The translations under genes were made by a program, and so were the position numbers. Source: JADLHS01 sp049840435 (GTDB lineage: Bacteria; Verrucomicrobiota; Verrucomicrobiia; Limisphaerales; JADLHS01). Taken from it: a stretch of 64,000 nt of DNA. This document shows, piece after piece, positions 8,954 through 18,900 of the stretch; the first letter of the stretch is position 1; the number at the start of each line of letters is the position of its first letter. The notes below the pieces were generated by a model. The model was not told the DNA's origin and made no database searches. It saw nothing but the letters and a program-made list of their open reading frames with translations. The stretch lies in assembly GCA_049840435.1 (NCBI GenBank), contig JASGKY010000042.1, positions 264,112-328,111 of the forward strand. Direction: 5' to 3'.

Positions 8954-9988
8954 ATGCGAATCGCGTTGGATGTCATGGGTGGCGACCACGGTTGCGCGGT
9001 CGCCGTCAAAGGCGTCAAACTAGCCCTCGAAGCCGACAATCGGATCACTTCCGTATTGCTCGTCGGTCAGGAGGATAAAATCCGCTCTGCGCTCCGCGAA
9101 GTCGGGCTCACCGACTCGCGTGCCCAGATTGTCCATGCCTCTGAGGTATTGACGATGGAGGACAAACCCCTCGAAGGCATCCGCAAGAAGAAGGATTCCT
9201 CGATGGTGCGCGCCATCGAACTGGTGCGCGATGAGAAGGCTGATGCGATCATCTCTGCCGGTAACACCGGCGCGCTCGTAGCCGGCTCAATGAAGCTGGG
9301 CCGCCTTGATGGTGTGGAACGCCCGGCGATTGCCTGTCGTTTCCCTTCGCTCTCCCAGGATTTTGTCATGCTCGACTGCGGCGCCAACGCCGTCGCCGAG
9401 CCTTCGCACCTCGCACAATTCGCCGTCATGGGCAGCGTCTATGCCCGGGAAATTCTGGGCACGGAAAAACCGCGGGTCGGCGTACTCTGCAATGGTACCG
9501 AAGAAGGCAAAGGCACGGAGTTGACCAAAGAAACCGCCAAGCTTTGCGCGCAGCTCGACCTGAATTTCATGGGCTACTGCGAAGGCTTCGACCTTTTCAA
9601 CGATGGCGTGGACGTCGTTGTTTGCGACGGCTTCATCGGCAACATTGTCTTGAAGACTTGTGAAAGCCTGAGCAAAACCATTGCGCGCTTGCTCAAAAAT
9701 GAAGTCGAAGCCAATTTACTCCGCATGGCTGGAGGCGCCCTGGCCAAAGGCGCGTTTAAAGCGCTCAAGCGCCGCCTTGATCCTGAAGTTTATGGCGGTG
9801 CGGCCGTGCTCGGCGTAAATGGCATCGTCATTAAAGCCCACGGTTCGTCCCGCGAACGCGCCATCGCCAGCGCCCTGCGTGTCGCTGCCGACGAAATCGG
9901 CCACGGCATCAAACAAACCATCGCGACGGACATTGCCCGCGCCAACGCAAAACTCGCCGCGCTACCGACCACCCCCGTTTCCGCATGA
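8954..9988 (+). CDS. plsX: phosphate acyltransferase PlsX
   Basis: Converts acyl-ACP to acyl-phosphate for phospholipid synthesis. It has 344 residues from the ATG at 8954, where the family start MRIALDVMGGDHG appears at once. Further signatures are GADAIISAGNTGALVAG-like (seen as ADAIISAGNTGALVAGS), FVMLDCGANA, VCDGFIGNIVLK and a glycine-rich VYGGAAVLGVNG. A peripheral membrane enzyme. Its stop overlaps the fabH start in an ATGA arrangement, implying translational coupling. Confidence 0.95.
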   Translation: MRIALDVMGGDHGCAVAVKGVKLALEADNRITSVLLVGQEDKIRSALREVGLTDSRAQIVHASEVLTMEDKPLEGIRKKKDSSMVRAIELVRDEKADAIISAGNTGALVAGSMKLGRLDGVERPAIACRFPSLSQDFVMLDCGANAVAEPSHLAQFAVMGSVYAREILGTEKPRVGVLCNGTEEGKGTELTKETAKLCAQLDLNFMGYCEGFDLFNDGVDVVVCDGFIGNIVLKTCESLSKTIARLLKNEVEANLLRMAGGALAKGAFKALKRRLDPEVYGGAAVLGVNGIVIKAHGSSRERAIASALRVAADEIGHGIKQTIATDIARANAKLAALPTTPVSA

Positions 9989-11022
9989 GTTCTTCTGCCA
10001 AACCCAAGTTTAAAAACCCCCGCGCGAACCACAATTTTCAAGGCCGCACCGTTTCCATCGCCGGAGTAGGTGCATACGTTCCGGCCAAAGCGCTGACCAA
10101 TTTCGAGCTGGAAAAAATCGTCGAGACCACCGACGAATGGATCACTACGCGCACGGGTATTAAGGAGCGCCGCATCGCTGCCAAGGACGAATTCACCTCC
10201 GATCTGGCCGCCAAAGCCGCGCAACGCGCAATGCAATCTGCCGGTGTCACAGCGGACCAGATTGACCTCATCATCGTCGCCACGATTTCACCTGATATGG
10301 TGTTCCCCTCCACCGCCTGTCTGGTGCAGGAAAAACTCGGCGCCAAGCGCGCGGCGGCATTTGATCTGGAAGCCGCTTGCTCAGGTTTTATCTACGGCCT
10401 AGAAATCGGCCAGCAATTCATCATGTCCCGCACCTATGACACGGTGCTGGTCATCGGCGCAGAAAAACTTTCCTCCATCGTGGACTGGCAGGATCGCAAC
10501 ACCTGTGTGCTATTTGGCGACGGCGCAGGTGCGGTGATTTTACAAAACCGCCCCGACTCGCATGGATTGCTTACGGCGGTTATGGGCGCCGACGGGGCAA
10601 AGTCCGAATTACTCTACATGCCCGGCGGTGGCAGCCGTTGCCCCGCCACGGCCCAATCGGTAGATGCCCGGTTACACTTCCTCCGCATGGAAGGCAAAGA
10701 GACGTTCAAGCACGCCGTCCAAGCGATGGTCAGTGCGGCCACCGAAGCCTTGCGCCGTTGCGACGTGGACATTACGAAGATCAAGTGCATCATACCGCAC
10801 CAAGCGAACCGCCGCATCATTGACGCGGTGGGGGAACGCCTCGGCGCGCGCCCCGATCAGCTTTTCTGCAACCTCGACCGCTACGGCAACACCTCAGCCG
10901 CTTCGGTAGCCATCGCTTTGGACGAAGCCGTCAGCACCGGACGCATTCAACGCGGCGACCTCGTGTTGTTGGTAGTCTTCGGCGCGGGCCTGACTTGGGG
11001 CGCCGCCGTAATCGAGTGGTAA
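9985..11022 (+). CDS. fabH: beta-ketoacyl-ACP synthase III
   Basis: Starts fatty acid elongation by condensing acetyl-CoA with malonyl-ACP. It has 345 residues. The catalytic triad is visible: C132 in EAACSGF, H271 in IIPHQAN and N301 in RYGNTSAAS. About 20 residues precede the usual family start (TVSIAGVGAYVP), a slightly long N-terminus. The start overlaps the plsX stop by four bases. Confidence 0.95.
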   Translation: MSSSAKPKFKNPRANHNFQGRTVSIAGVGAYVPAKALTNFELEKIVETTDEWITTRTGIKERRIAAKDEFTSDLAAKAAQRAMQSAGVTADQIDLIIVATISPDMVFPSTACLVQEKLGAKRAAAFDLEAACSGFIYGLEIGQQFIMSRTYDTVLVIGAEKLSSIVDWQDRNTCVLFGDGAGAVILQNRPDSHGLLTAVMGADGAKSELLYMPGGGSRCPATAQSVDARLHFLRMEGKETFKHAVQAMVSAATEALRRCDVDITKIKCIIPHQANRRIIDAVGERLGARPDQLFCNLDRYGNTSAASVAIALDEAVSTGRIQRGDLVLLVVFGAGLTWGAAVIEW

Positions 11023-11036
11023 GTTGTTGAACCGCG

Positions 11037-11879
11037 TTAGCGCTTCTCCATTTTTTTGTATGCCTCGTCGAGAATTTTTCGCTCGCTTGCCGTCAGACTT
11101 TGCATGCCCTTTTGCGTAATCTTTTCCAAAATCGGATCCACTTCCTTGCTCACGAAATCGGTTTCGGGTTTAACCTCCTTGCGGGGCGCTGGTTTTGATT
11201 CCTGTTCACGCTGATATAAGTTGCGCCGCGATTGCCACGAAAAGAATCGCAGCAGCAACCAACCGCCCAGCATGCCGCCCGCATGTGCCCCGTGCGCCAC
11301 ATTGCTCCGGTCGATGCCCGTTGCCTGAAGAATCATTCCCAAGATGCTGATGCCAAGGAAAACACTGGCGAGCACCTTGGCACTGACCGTGACCGGAAAC
11401 ACCAACAAGATGTAAACGGTCAAATCATGCTCGGGAAACATCAACGCAAATGCGGCGATTAACCCGAACAGACCAGCCGAGGCGCCCACCACCATTCCAC
11501 TCCCCATGAGGCCCGGAAGCAATGCTTGGCCCATGACTTGAAGTAATCCGCCCAGCACGCCACTCAGCAGGTACAGCCAAAGGAAGCGTTTGACTCCAAG
11601 GAACTGTTCCACGGCGAAGCCAAAAGAAAAAAGCCCCAACGAATTCAGGAGCAAGTGCAACGGTCCCGCGTGTAAAAATTGAAACGTCAGCAATTGCCAG
11701 ATGTAACCGCGACTCAGCCCTTCCCAGCTTAATCCGAGATAAACGCTGGGGAACTGACGCCGGGCCACCGCTTCCACCAGAAATATGACGGCGTTGACGA
11801 TCAGAATCGTCGCCGTCGCAGTGCGCCACCGGTTCTGGCCATAACCCGAGGCACGCATGTAATCACGATCTTCCAGCAT
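11037..11879 (-). CDS. rhomboid family intramembrane serine protease
   Basis: Protein of 280 residues with six hydrophobic segments between residues 20 and 215. The serine is in VGASAG (S134) and the histidine in VAHGAHAGG (196-199); the HAGPLHLLLNSLG loop matches the rhomboid H-x3-N region. The soluble C-terminal tail has VDPILEKITQKGMQSLT and ERKILDE, the small DUF6576-type domain often fused to rhomboids. It cleaves substrate helices within the membrane; targets are unknown. It converges on fabH with 14 bases between the stops. Confidence 0.9.
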   Translation of the reverse strand: MLEDRDYMRASGYGQNRWRTATATILIVNAVIFLVEAVARRQFPSVYLGLSWEGLSRGYIWQLLTFQFLHAGPLHLLLNSLGLFSFGFAVEQFLGVKRFLWLYLLSGVLGGLLQVMGQALLPGLMGSGMVVGASAGLFGLIAAFALMFPEHDLTVYILLVFPVTVSAKVLASVFLGISILGMILQATGIDRSNVAHGAHAGGMLGGWLLLRFFSWQSRRNLYQREQESKPAPRKEVKPETDFVSKEVDPILEKITQKGMQSLTASERKILDEAYKKMEKR

Positions 11880-11940
11880 GTCGGTTGAAACTAGAATCCG
11901 CCCGCCGCTTTTTCAACCTCTGAATCCCATGGCTCAGTTG

Positions 11941-14148
11941 TTACGGATAGGCCAACCGATAAAATGCGGCGGACTGGGTCGGGTCGAGCGGGATATTCGT
12001 GCTACTGGCGATACCGTCGGTCAGATACGTCCAGTTGTTGCTCGTCCCGACACCAAAGTTGTTGGACTGAGCTTGTAACCGCCAACCCTGCCCCGACGGC
12101 CAGGAGAGATTCAGGCTGTTGCCAGATTGACTGAAACCGAGATTGGTGGCGGCCGGATTGGTGGGAGGCAATAAGGCGTATCCAGCGCCATCATACCAAG
12201 TCCGGTAACTCCACGCGCTGGCCTGCCCAAGCCGCGCCGCTGGATCGTCGTCCACGTAAACCTGGATCTGCCCGCCCGCATCGGCAAGTGTGGCGCCGAG
12301 ATAAGCTTGCTTCAAAGTGCGATCCAATTCTACCAACAACGGCGCGGTGACAAAATCTCCCGCCACTGCCGTCGGTTCGCTGATACTGGTATAAAGCGAT
12401 AGCTCCCCAGCACTATTGGTCAGTCCCGCGCGGATGCGCCAAGTCTGCCCGCTGGCGTTCCAGAAATAAGCATAGACACTGTAGCGTGCACCGGGGGTCA
12501 AACCAGAGATGGTCGTAGTCAAGCGGGCCGTGTCTTCATTATTACCACCCGCCGCATTGCCCGTAGTGCTGATATCGCCGCCGGATTCAAACGTAGTCGC
12601 GTTGTGCCCCAACGTTCGCAGCCGCCAGAGTCCATCAGTGCCGCTGGTCGCCGTGCTGGGAATAAATGCGCCGCCGACAGCCAGGGCAGTGTTGCCGCCC
12701 GCTCCGGAAGTTGCGTCGAGATAAGTGATCTTGGACGCCGGCGCGTTGGTAGGAACAAGGCTGGTGAACAAGCCGACAATCGAACACGAATATGCGGTGT
12801 AACTGGCGTAATTGCCCCGAAACCATAGCACGCTGCGCTCCCCGCCGTTGCGCCGCGGCACATAGGGGCGCAGGTTGTCCACGGTGGAGTTGGACGTAAT
12901 CTGCGACCAGGTAAACGTCAGCCCACCATCCCCTGTCACGCCCCGCCAAAGTTCATAACGCTGGCTCGCGCTCAAAGGGACAGTCGTCGGGTCCGCAAGA
13001 TCGAACGGATTCTGCGCGTTGCTCGAAATGTAAATCACATTCGGCTCGACGGGATCAAGGCAGATGCCGCCCGCATAATCATCCTCGGCAGCGTAAAGCG
13101 GCCGCCCCGCGTTTGCGATGAAACGCTTTTGCCATGTCGTCCCGGTCCACCGCGCGTAGTAGTAATAGATGCGATCATCCGGGCCGCTGGTCGGTCCAGC
13201 GACATTGTCACATTGCACGGTGAACACACAGACCGGCGCGCCGTTGCTTTGATAAGCCGTCTCCCAACACCACGCGCGCCCCGTGGGAATCCACGCGTTA
13301 GGATCAGTTTGCGCGGCATCGCTATATTGATAGATCACCGTGCCGCGTTCGCCGGAATCATGCAGGAGCGGCAACGTGGCAGCACTGCGCACATACGTGC
13401 CGTCAGTTTGGTAATAAGCGCCGTTCGTGTAATACAAATGATAGAGAGAGTTGGCGACGTCGCGGGGATGCCCGTCGGTGTAGAGGAAATCAATCCGCCC
13501 AACGTTGTCCGAGGCGTACTTCATGTAGGGCCGGATGCTGCCCGTGCCGGTGCGGATGAAAATCTGGGCCGCCGACCAATTCGTCCCACCATCGGTCGAA
13601 GTAAAAACGGACGGATTAAAATTCTGGTTACGACAATAGTTGTAAATCTTCCCGCCCTCGGACGAGAGCTGGAACAGATTGGCGTAGGTCATGGACGCCC
13701 CGGAATTGGGGATATTCTGCTCCACGTTCCAATCGGCGGGGCCGACCGGATTGGTGCTGATGGAGGTGCGATAAGAAAAATACTGGTCACTGAGATGGCG
13801 GGAATAGGCGCTCAACAGCCGCCCGTCTTGCTTCGCTAAGATGGCGGGATTGTTGTGATCATCCAGTTGAGTGAAGCCACTCGCCCACAAGTTGGTGGTT
13901 CGGCCGGTCGCCAGATCAAAGACGCTCAACGTAGACTTGCTGTCGCCGGCGCGGACGAAGCCGAAGTACAGCTTCCCGTTATGGAACATGGCCCGGTGAT
14001 CGTTGTACCACGTCCACGCGCCATCGGTTGTCAGCGTGGCGAAATTCGTCTGTCCCTGAACCGGCCCCCCCGCCGTCCGCAGAATAGTTGCAATCAGCGC
14101 AGCGAAGCCAATGCGGCGGCGCAGTAAATTTTTTACAGGTATCAACAT
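11941..14148 (-). CDS. secreted BNR_4 beta-propeller protein with two C-terminal modules
   Basis: Protein of 735 residues with an N-terminal signal (basic NLLRRR then a hydrophobic run). Residues about 35-470 form a BNR_4-type propeller, with GAWTWYNDHRAMFHNGKLY, DDHNNPAIL and TSTDGGTNWS (Asp box). BNR_4 propellers are found in ulvan and related polysaccharide lyases (PL24/PL25 type). Residues about 475-665 form a module starting TYLDATSGAGGNT that is shared with the PEP-CTERM protein encoded at 15089-15833. The last 65 residues end FYRLAYP, like the repeat protein ending at 15980. Carbohydrate binding or lysis outside the cell is inference. Confidence 0.72.
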   Translation of the reverse strand: MLIPVKNLLRRRIGFAALIATILRTAGGPVQGQTNFATLTTDGAWTWYNDHRAMFHNGKLYFGFVRAGDSKSTLSVFDLATGRTTNLWASGFTQLDDHNNPAILAKQDGRLLSAYSRHLSDQYFSYRTSISTNPVGPADWNVEQNIPNSGASMTYANLFQLSSEGGKIYNYCRNQNFNPSVFTSTDGGTNWSAAQIFIRTGTGSIRPYMKYASDNVGRIDFLYTDGHPRDVANSLYHLYYTNGAYYQTDGTYVRSAATLPLLHDSGERGTVIYQYSDAAQTDPNAWIPTGRAWCWETAYQSNGAPVCVFTVQCDNVAGPTSGPDDRIYYYYARWTGTTWQKRFIANAGRPLYAAEDDYAGGICLDPVEPNVIYISSNAQNPFDLADPTTVPLSASQRYELWRGVTGDGGLTFTWSQITSNSTVDNLRPYVPRRNGGERSVLWFRGNYASYTAYSCSIVGLFTSLVPTNAPASKITYLDATSGAGGNTALAVGGAFIPSTATSGTDGLWRLRTLGHNATTFESGGDISTTGNAAGGNNEDTARLTTTISGLTPGARYSVYAYFWNASGQTWRIRAGLTNSAGELSLYTSISEPTAVAGDFVTAPLLVELDRTLKQAYLGATLADAGGQIQVYVDDDPAARLGQASAWSYRTWYDGAGYALLPPTNPAATNLGFSQSGNSLNLSWPSGQGWRLQAQSNNFGVGTSNNWTYLTDGIASSTNIPLDPTQSAAFYRLAYP

Positions 14149-14218
14149 GAGATGATTTATCCGGAGAACGAGAGCATGGTTTCACCCGTCCCACCCCCCC
14201 AAGGCGAAGACGTCGCCA

Positions 14219-15019
14219 CTAACGCCAATTCGTTGCCTTGAGCGCATTCAAAACCGCCGGCGTAAACCGCGTGGGGTCCAAGTCGCTGGGATCTTGATAA
14301 AAGAAGGCTTGGCGATCAGCCGTCCGCCAGGTGGTGAAGAAATACATGGTTTCAAACTTATTCCAGCGGGCCGAGCCATCCGCAAAAGCTTGATTGCCCC
14401 CCTCGGGTCGCCCCCCTGCGGTCCGGTGTGGCGGCATGTTCGCATAAACAAACTCTCGCCCCGGCTCCTGTCCGCCCCAACTGCCGTTGACTTTGATGAC
14501 CGCATCCGCCGCCAACGCCCAGTGCGGTTTTGACTGTGACAACTTGACCGGACTATAGGAGGGAACGCCGCCGGGCATTTGAGGATTGTACCAAGTCTTA
14601 ATGCCGCCAAAATACTGGTAGCCGATGACCCATTGCGCGTAGGTCGGCTCGTAAATAGGCAACCCGGGCCGGTTCGGGCAAGTCCACGGTGAAACGGTGT
14701 TGGATTGCACTGTGAGGCCGACTTGCTTCGCCGCGCTCGCCTCGGGTGGGTTCAAACAATTCTGCACCCAGACCCCGCCTCCCATGTCGCGCGCCTGCAA
14801 CACAAAATCCGCATTATCACTGGAGTACATGGTCACAGCGATTCCCAATTGCTTGAAGCTGTTCAGATCCTGGATGCGTTTGGCCTTTTCCTTGGCCCTT
14901 GCCAACGCTGGCAACAACATTGCCGCCAGTATGGCGATGATGGCAATTACCACCAGCAGCTCGATCAGCGTGAAAGCGCTTCGGGATTTTGTTGCTCCGG
15001 AAGTAATGGTGGTTTTCAT
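14219..15019 (-). CDS. prepilin-like protein with H-X9-DG type C-terminus
   Basis: Protein of 266 residues from the ATG at 15019. The N-terminus carries a type IV pilin/type II secretion methylation signal, FTLIELLVVIAIIAILAAML, preceded by a basic leader. The C-terminal part has HRTAGGRPEGGNQAFADGSA, the H...DG pattern usual in Verrucomicrobia and Planctomycetes. These genomes carry dozens of such paralogues next to secreted glycan-related genes; individual roles are unknown. The gene lies between the BNR_4 and PEP-CTERM genes on the same strand. Confidence 0.85.
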   Translation of the reverse strand: MKTTITSGATKSRSAFTLIELLVVIAIIAILAAMLLPALARAKEKAKRIQDLNSFKQLGIAVTMYSSDNADFVLQARDMGGGVWVQNCLNPPEASAAKQVGLTVQSNTVSPWTCPNRPGLPIYEPTYAQWVIGYQYFGGIKTWYNPQMPGGVPSYSPVKLSQSKPHWALAADAVIKVNGSWGGQEPGREFVYANMPPHRTAGGRPEGGNQAFADGSARWNKFETMYFFTTWRTADRQAFFYQDPSDLDPTRFTPAVLNALKATNWR

Positions 15020-15037
15020 ATTATGATGTGCAGTTGC

Positions 15038-15062
15038 AAAAAGGCCGGCCCGAAGGCCGGCC
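15038..15062 (-). terminator. rho-independent terminator after the PEP-CTERM gene
   Basis: On the minus strand: GGCCGGCC, loop TTCG, GGCCGGCC, then TTTTT. A perfect 8-bp stem with a stable tetraloop. It lies between the PEP-CTERM stop (15089) and the prepilin-like start (15019), so the latter needs its own promoter. Confidence 0.9.
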
Positions 15063-15088
15063 CCCAACCTTATACCCAACCCAAATCA

Positions 15089-15833
15089 TCAGGCTTTCAT
15101 TCCCCGCCGGCGCAGGGCTAATCCGGCCAGACCGATTGCCGCCAGCGCCAAGCAGGAAGGCTCCGGCACGAGGGCGACAGAGACGCCGTCATACCACGTG
15201 CGCCGATTCACATTCAACGACGTCGGCAGATCATCCACAAACACCGCGATCTCACCGGCACCATTGGCAGTCGCTGTGCCAAGCAACCCGGCTAGCAAGG
15301 CGCGCCCGCTTTCCACATAAAGCGTCGGCGCGGTCGAATAGGTCAGCGTGCTGGCGAGGATGGCCGCCGTAGCGGTCAATTCCGCAGTGGCATCAGCGGC
15401 GGAAAACAACGTGTTGGCGCCGGGGTTGGACGCCAAACCCGCCCGGATGTTCCAATCCTCCGTAGTGCTGGTGGGATCCCAGAAATTGACGTAAACCGAA
15501 TATGCCGCGCCCGGAGTCAAACCAGTGATCAAAGTGCGGAGTTCCGGCGCATTCTCCGTCACGTTTTCACCACCGGATTCAAAAATGTTACCACTGGAGC
15601 CAAACACGGTTCGCTGCTCCCAATTATTGTCCGCGCCTGGTGGTGCCGTTGAGTGGCGGACTGAACAAGCTGCCATCAGCGAGCGTGGTATTGCCCGTCG
15701 CACCCGAGGTGGCGTCGAGATAAAGATACTGCGCGGAGGCGCTGGTGACGCCGGCGCCCAGCAACAAGAGGGCGAGTGCGTTTCGCATGGAGACTTGGGG
15801 CTGCAGACCAAGAACGGTAGTGATTGATTTCAT
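15089..15833 (-). CDS. PEP-CTERM sorting-domain protein, frameshifted
   Basis: About 247 residues when joined. It has a signal peptide (NALALLLLGAGVTSASA) directly followed by YLYLDATSGATGNTTLADG, the start of the module shared with the BNR_4 protein. It ends in a PEP-CTERM tail: VPEPS, a hydrophobic helix, then RRRG. The frame breaks near 15640; dropping one base joins LNGTT to GADNNWEQRT, matching the GTDGLWRLRT line of the sister module. PEP-CTERM proteins are handled by exosortase and reach the envelope or exopolysaccharide. No exosortase gene lies in this window. Candidate operator upstream at 15915-15934. Confidence 0.82.
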
Positions 15834-15914
15834 GGGATGGTTGATTTGGGTTTATTTGTCTGAGTTGAAATCTGGGTTCGTTGCAATTCATACCCCGATT
15901 TGGCGAAAACAACA

Positions 15915-15934
15915 ATTTACCCGTTCGGGTAAAT
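15915..15934. promoter_or_regulatory. palindrome, copy 1 of TACCCG-N2-CGGGTA
   Basis: Perfect 9-bp arms ATTTACCCG and CGGGTAAAT around TT. It lies 82-101 bases upstream of the PEP-CTERM start at 15833. The 12 specified core bases recur at 20275-20288, upstream of the beta-strand repeat protein. Operator function is inference. Confidence 0.5.
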
Positions 15935-15939
15935 CGGTA

Positions 15940-15969
15940 GCGAAGCCGGCCGATCACGACCGGCTTCGC
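15940..15969 (-). terminator. hairpin after the beta-strand repeat gene
   Basis: 10-bp perfect stem GCGAAGCCGG / CCGGCTTCGC with a 10-base loop, starting 10 bases past the stop codon of the repeat protein. No clear T-run follows, so termination strength is uncertain. Confidence 0.5.
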
Positions 15970-15979
15970 CCTCAATGAC

Positions 15980-18900
15980 TCAGGGATATCGCAACCGGAA
16001 GAACACGGTCGGATTGGCCGGGTTGATCGCGATGTTGGTGCTTGTCACCAAGGCCGTGCCCGGAATATCCGTCCAGTTGGTCGCAATCCCAACGGCCAAC
16101 GAGTTGGTCTGCGTCTGCAACACCCAGCCCAGGTGGCTTACCGGCCAGCTCACATTCAAGTTGCTGCCGTTGACCGTAGCCGTCACTGTGGTCGGCGTCG
16201 TCGGAATCAGACTTCCCACCTGGATCGTGCCATTTACCGCAAGGTTGTTGATCCAGTTCGCGCCAGCGCCATTGATGGACAAAGCGCCAGCACCACTGAC
16301 CGGGCTGCTGAAGAGCATAAAGGTGTCGCCCACTTGCAACGCCGCGCCCAACTTGTTCACGGTGACCGAACCCGCCACGGCGCTGACCGTGCCGGACACG
16401 ATGGGATGATCGCTCACTGAACCCGCACGATTTACGTCCACCGCGAGATTACCCGCGATAGTGAAGTTGCCGTTCACCGTCACGGCATCAATCGTGCCGC
16501 TGCCAATGCTGTTGGAAACCGTCACGTTGTCATTGATCGTGCCGTTGCCCGCGAGCGCACCGCCGTTGAGCACCACGCCGTTCGAGCTGCTGATGCTGCC
16601 GGTCAACTCCAGCACCCCGCCATTGATGGTAGTAGTGTTGGTGTAGGTGTTCGCGGCGGACAAGGTGAGTTTGCCCGTGCCATTCTTGTTCAAGCCGATT
16701 GGAGCATTATTGGCAGCGCTGACAATCTGACCGGACACCAGGGTGTTGCCCGCCCCGGTGAAGGTCCAGGTGCGACCACCCAATAAACTGCCATCATACT
16801 GCAACGTCCCGCTGAGCGTGAGCAGACCGGCGTCCGATTGGAACACCACGCGATTACCGCCGGTGTTCAAATGAATCGTGCCGCTGAGCGTATTATTGCC
16901 GACCGTATTGCGGATGTTCGGATTGTCATTGTTGCGGCAGTTCATGGACCAGTCCTGCGCCAGCGTGATCGCGCCCGCGGTGCTATCCAGTTCCACCGTG
17001 GACCAACCCGTGTTGTTGTTGCCTTGATACAACGAGGCCACGCCCGGATTGACCGGCACGTTGGCCAGCGCCGTCGGCGAAACGATCCGCGTCACGCCGT
17101 CGTTGGCGGAAGCACTCGTACCATCGAAGTAAACATTGCCCGCGAAGGGATTGTTACCGCCAAGCACCAACGTGCCTGCGCCCCACTTCGTGAAATTGCC
17201 GCCACCATTCAGGTCATTGACGATCGAAACGGTGTTGGTGGCGTTCAGGTAGAGCGTGCCGGCAGAGCCGACGGTCAACCCGCGCAAACCACCGCTGAAG
17301 GTCTGATCGTTGGTGAGCACCAAAACCCCACCGTTGAACGTGATGAAATCCGGCGTCGCACTGACCGGCGTCGGTCCCAGCGCCAGGAAGCCGGGAATCG
17401 TAAGTTGTCCGCCATTCAAGAGGGTCTTGCCAGTGTAGAAATTGGTGGCCGCCACATTCCAGTTGCCGCCGCTGACCATCAACAAGCCGTTGCCCAAGGT
17501 GATCGGACCAGCAACCGTACCACTACCGCCCCCGCCACCCGCCAGGGTCAGGTTGACATCAGTGCCGGAAACGCCCGCCGCGTTGGTGATGTTCAAACCG
17601 GCGCCGCCGTCCACCGAGAGCGTGCCCGAACCGGCCAACGTGATGCTTGTCCCCCACGCCAACGGTTGCGCCCCGCCGCGCCGCAACGCGCCGTTGTTCA
17701 ACGTCAGGCTTTCCCCCGCCACACTGAGCGGTTGGCCGGGATCAAAGTAAAGCGTACCGTTCTCCACCACCGTGCCCGCAGCAGTCGAACCCAAGGCGTT
17801 GGAACTTCCGGCTAGCAACGTGCCGCTGGAAATGCGCGTCAGCCCGGTGTAATCGTTGCTGCCGCTGAGCCGCAGCGCGCCCAAGCCCGCCATCGTCACC
17901 GTGCTGCCACTGACCGTGCCGGCGAGCGTGACCGTGCCGCCCGCACCAAGATTGGAGATGCTACCGGAGCCATTGATCGGTTGGGCGACCGTCAGATCGC
18001 TCGAGCGATGAAACGCCAGCACCGCGTTGTTAGTAACCGGGCCAGTGCCAAGCGAACCGGAAGCGCCGAAGGTCGTGCCTCCGCCCTGTCCGTCGGAATC
18101 ACCCACCTGCAACGTGCCACCATTGATGACGGTCGCCCCGCTGTAGCTGTTGTTGTTGTCGAGCACCAGCGTGCCGCTGCCGCCTTTCGTCAGGCTGCCC
18201 GCTACAATGCCGGCGCCCGTCAAGGTATAGTTCTGCGCAGCGTTGACGATGGTGGCGGTGGGAGAAACGCCCGTGGCCAGATTGATGGCCACGGCGTTGT
18301 TGCCGCTGTTGTCAAACGTCACCGTGTCGCTGCCGTAAAAGAATTGGTTCGTGCCGCTCTGTTTCCAGTTGGCCGTGACGCCGATGTCCCACGCGTTCGC
18401 GACACCATCGCCGCCCCACGTGAGATTGACGGGAATATGCGCCGAGATCAGTTGGACCGCCTTGGCCGCCGTATTGTTCGTGAGCGTGTAGCCTGCGGGA
18501 ATGGTCACATTTGCCAGACTGCCGCTGAAGGAATTGTATTGCAGTAATGTGTAGGTAACGCCGCTACCAATGGAGCCGATCAGGTTGAAGGTGGTGGCTC
18601 CAGCGATGTTTAAGTTACCGGAAACCATGATCAGATCGTTCACGCCACTACCCACAGTGGGTGTCGCCGTGAGATCAAAATTCACTGTGCTGCCACCGGT
18701 CAGCGCGAGATTTCCATTGAAGGTCAACGTGCCCGCGCCCGCCACCCCCGGACTGATAACCGTGGTGGTCGCGCCATCCGTGACGTTACCAACAACTGTG
18801 CCGCTGCCCAGCAACGTTTGCCCAAAAGCCAGGCTGTAGCCCGGCGCGCTCACATCCAAGGTTGCATTGGAAGCCACCGTGATGGTCGGGCTGCTAATAT

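Noticed and set aside
16838..17815. Long open frame (325 codons) on the plus strand, opposite the beta-strand repeat gene, plus several others there
   Set aside because: They mirror the repetitive, low-complexity sense gene, are Arg-rich without motifs or ribosome sites, and have no signal or family match.
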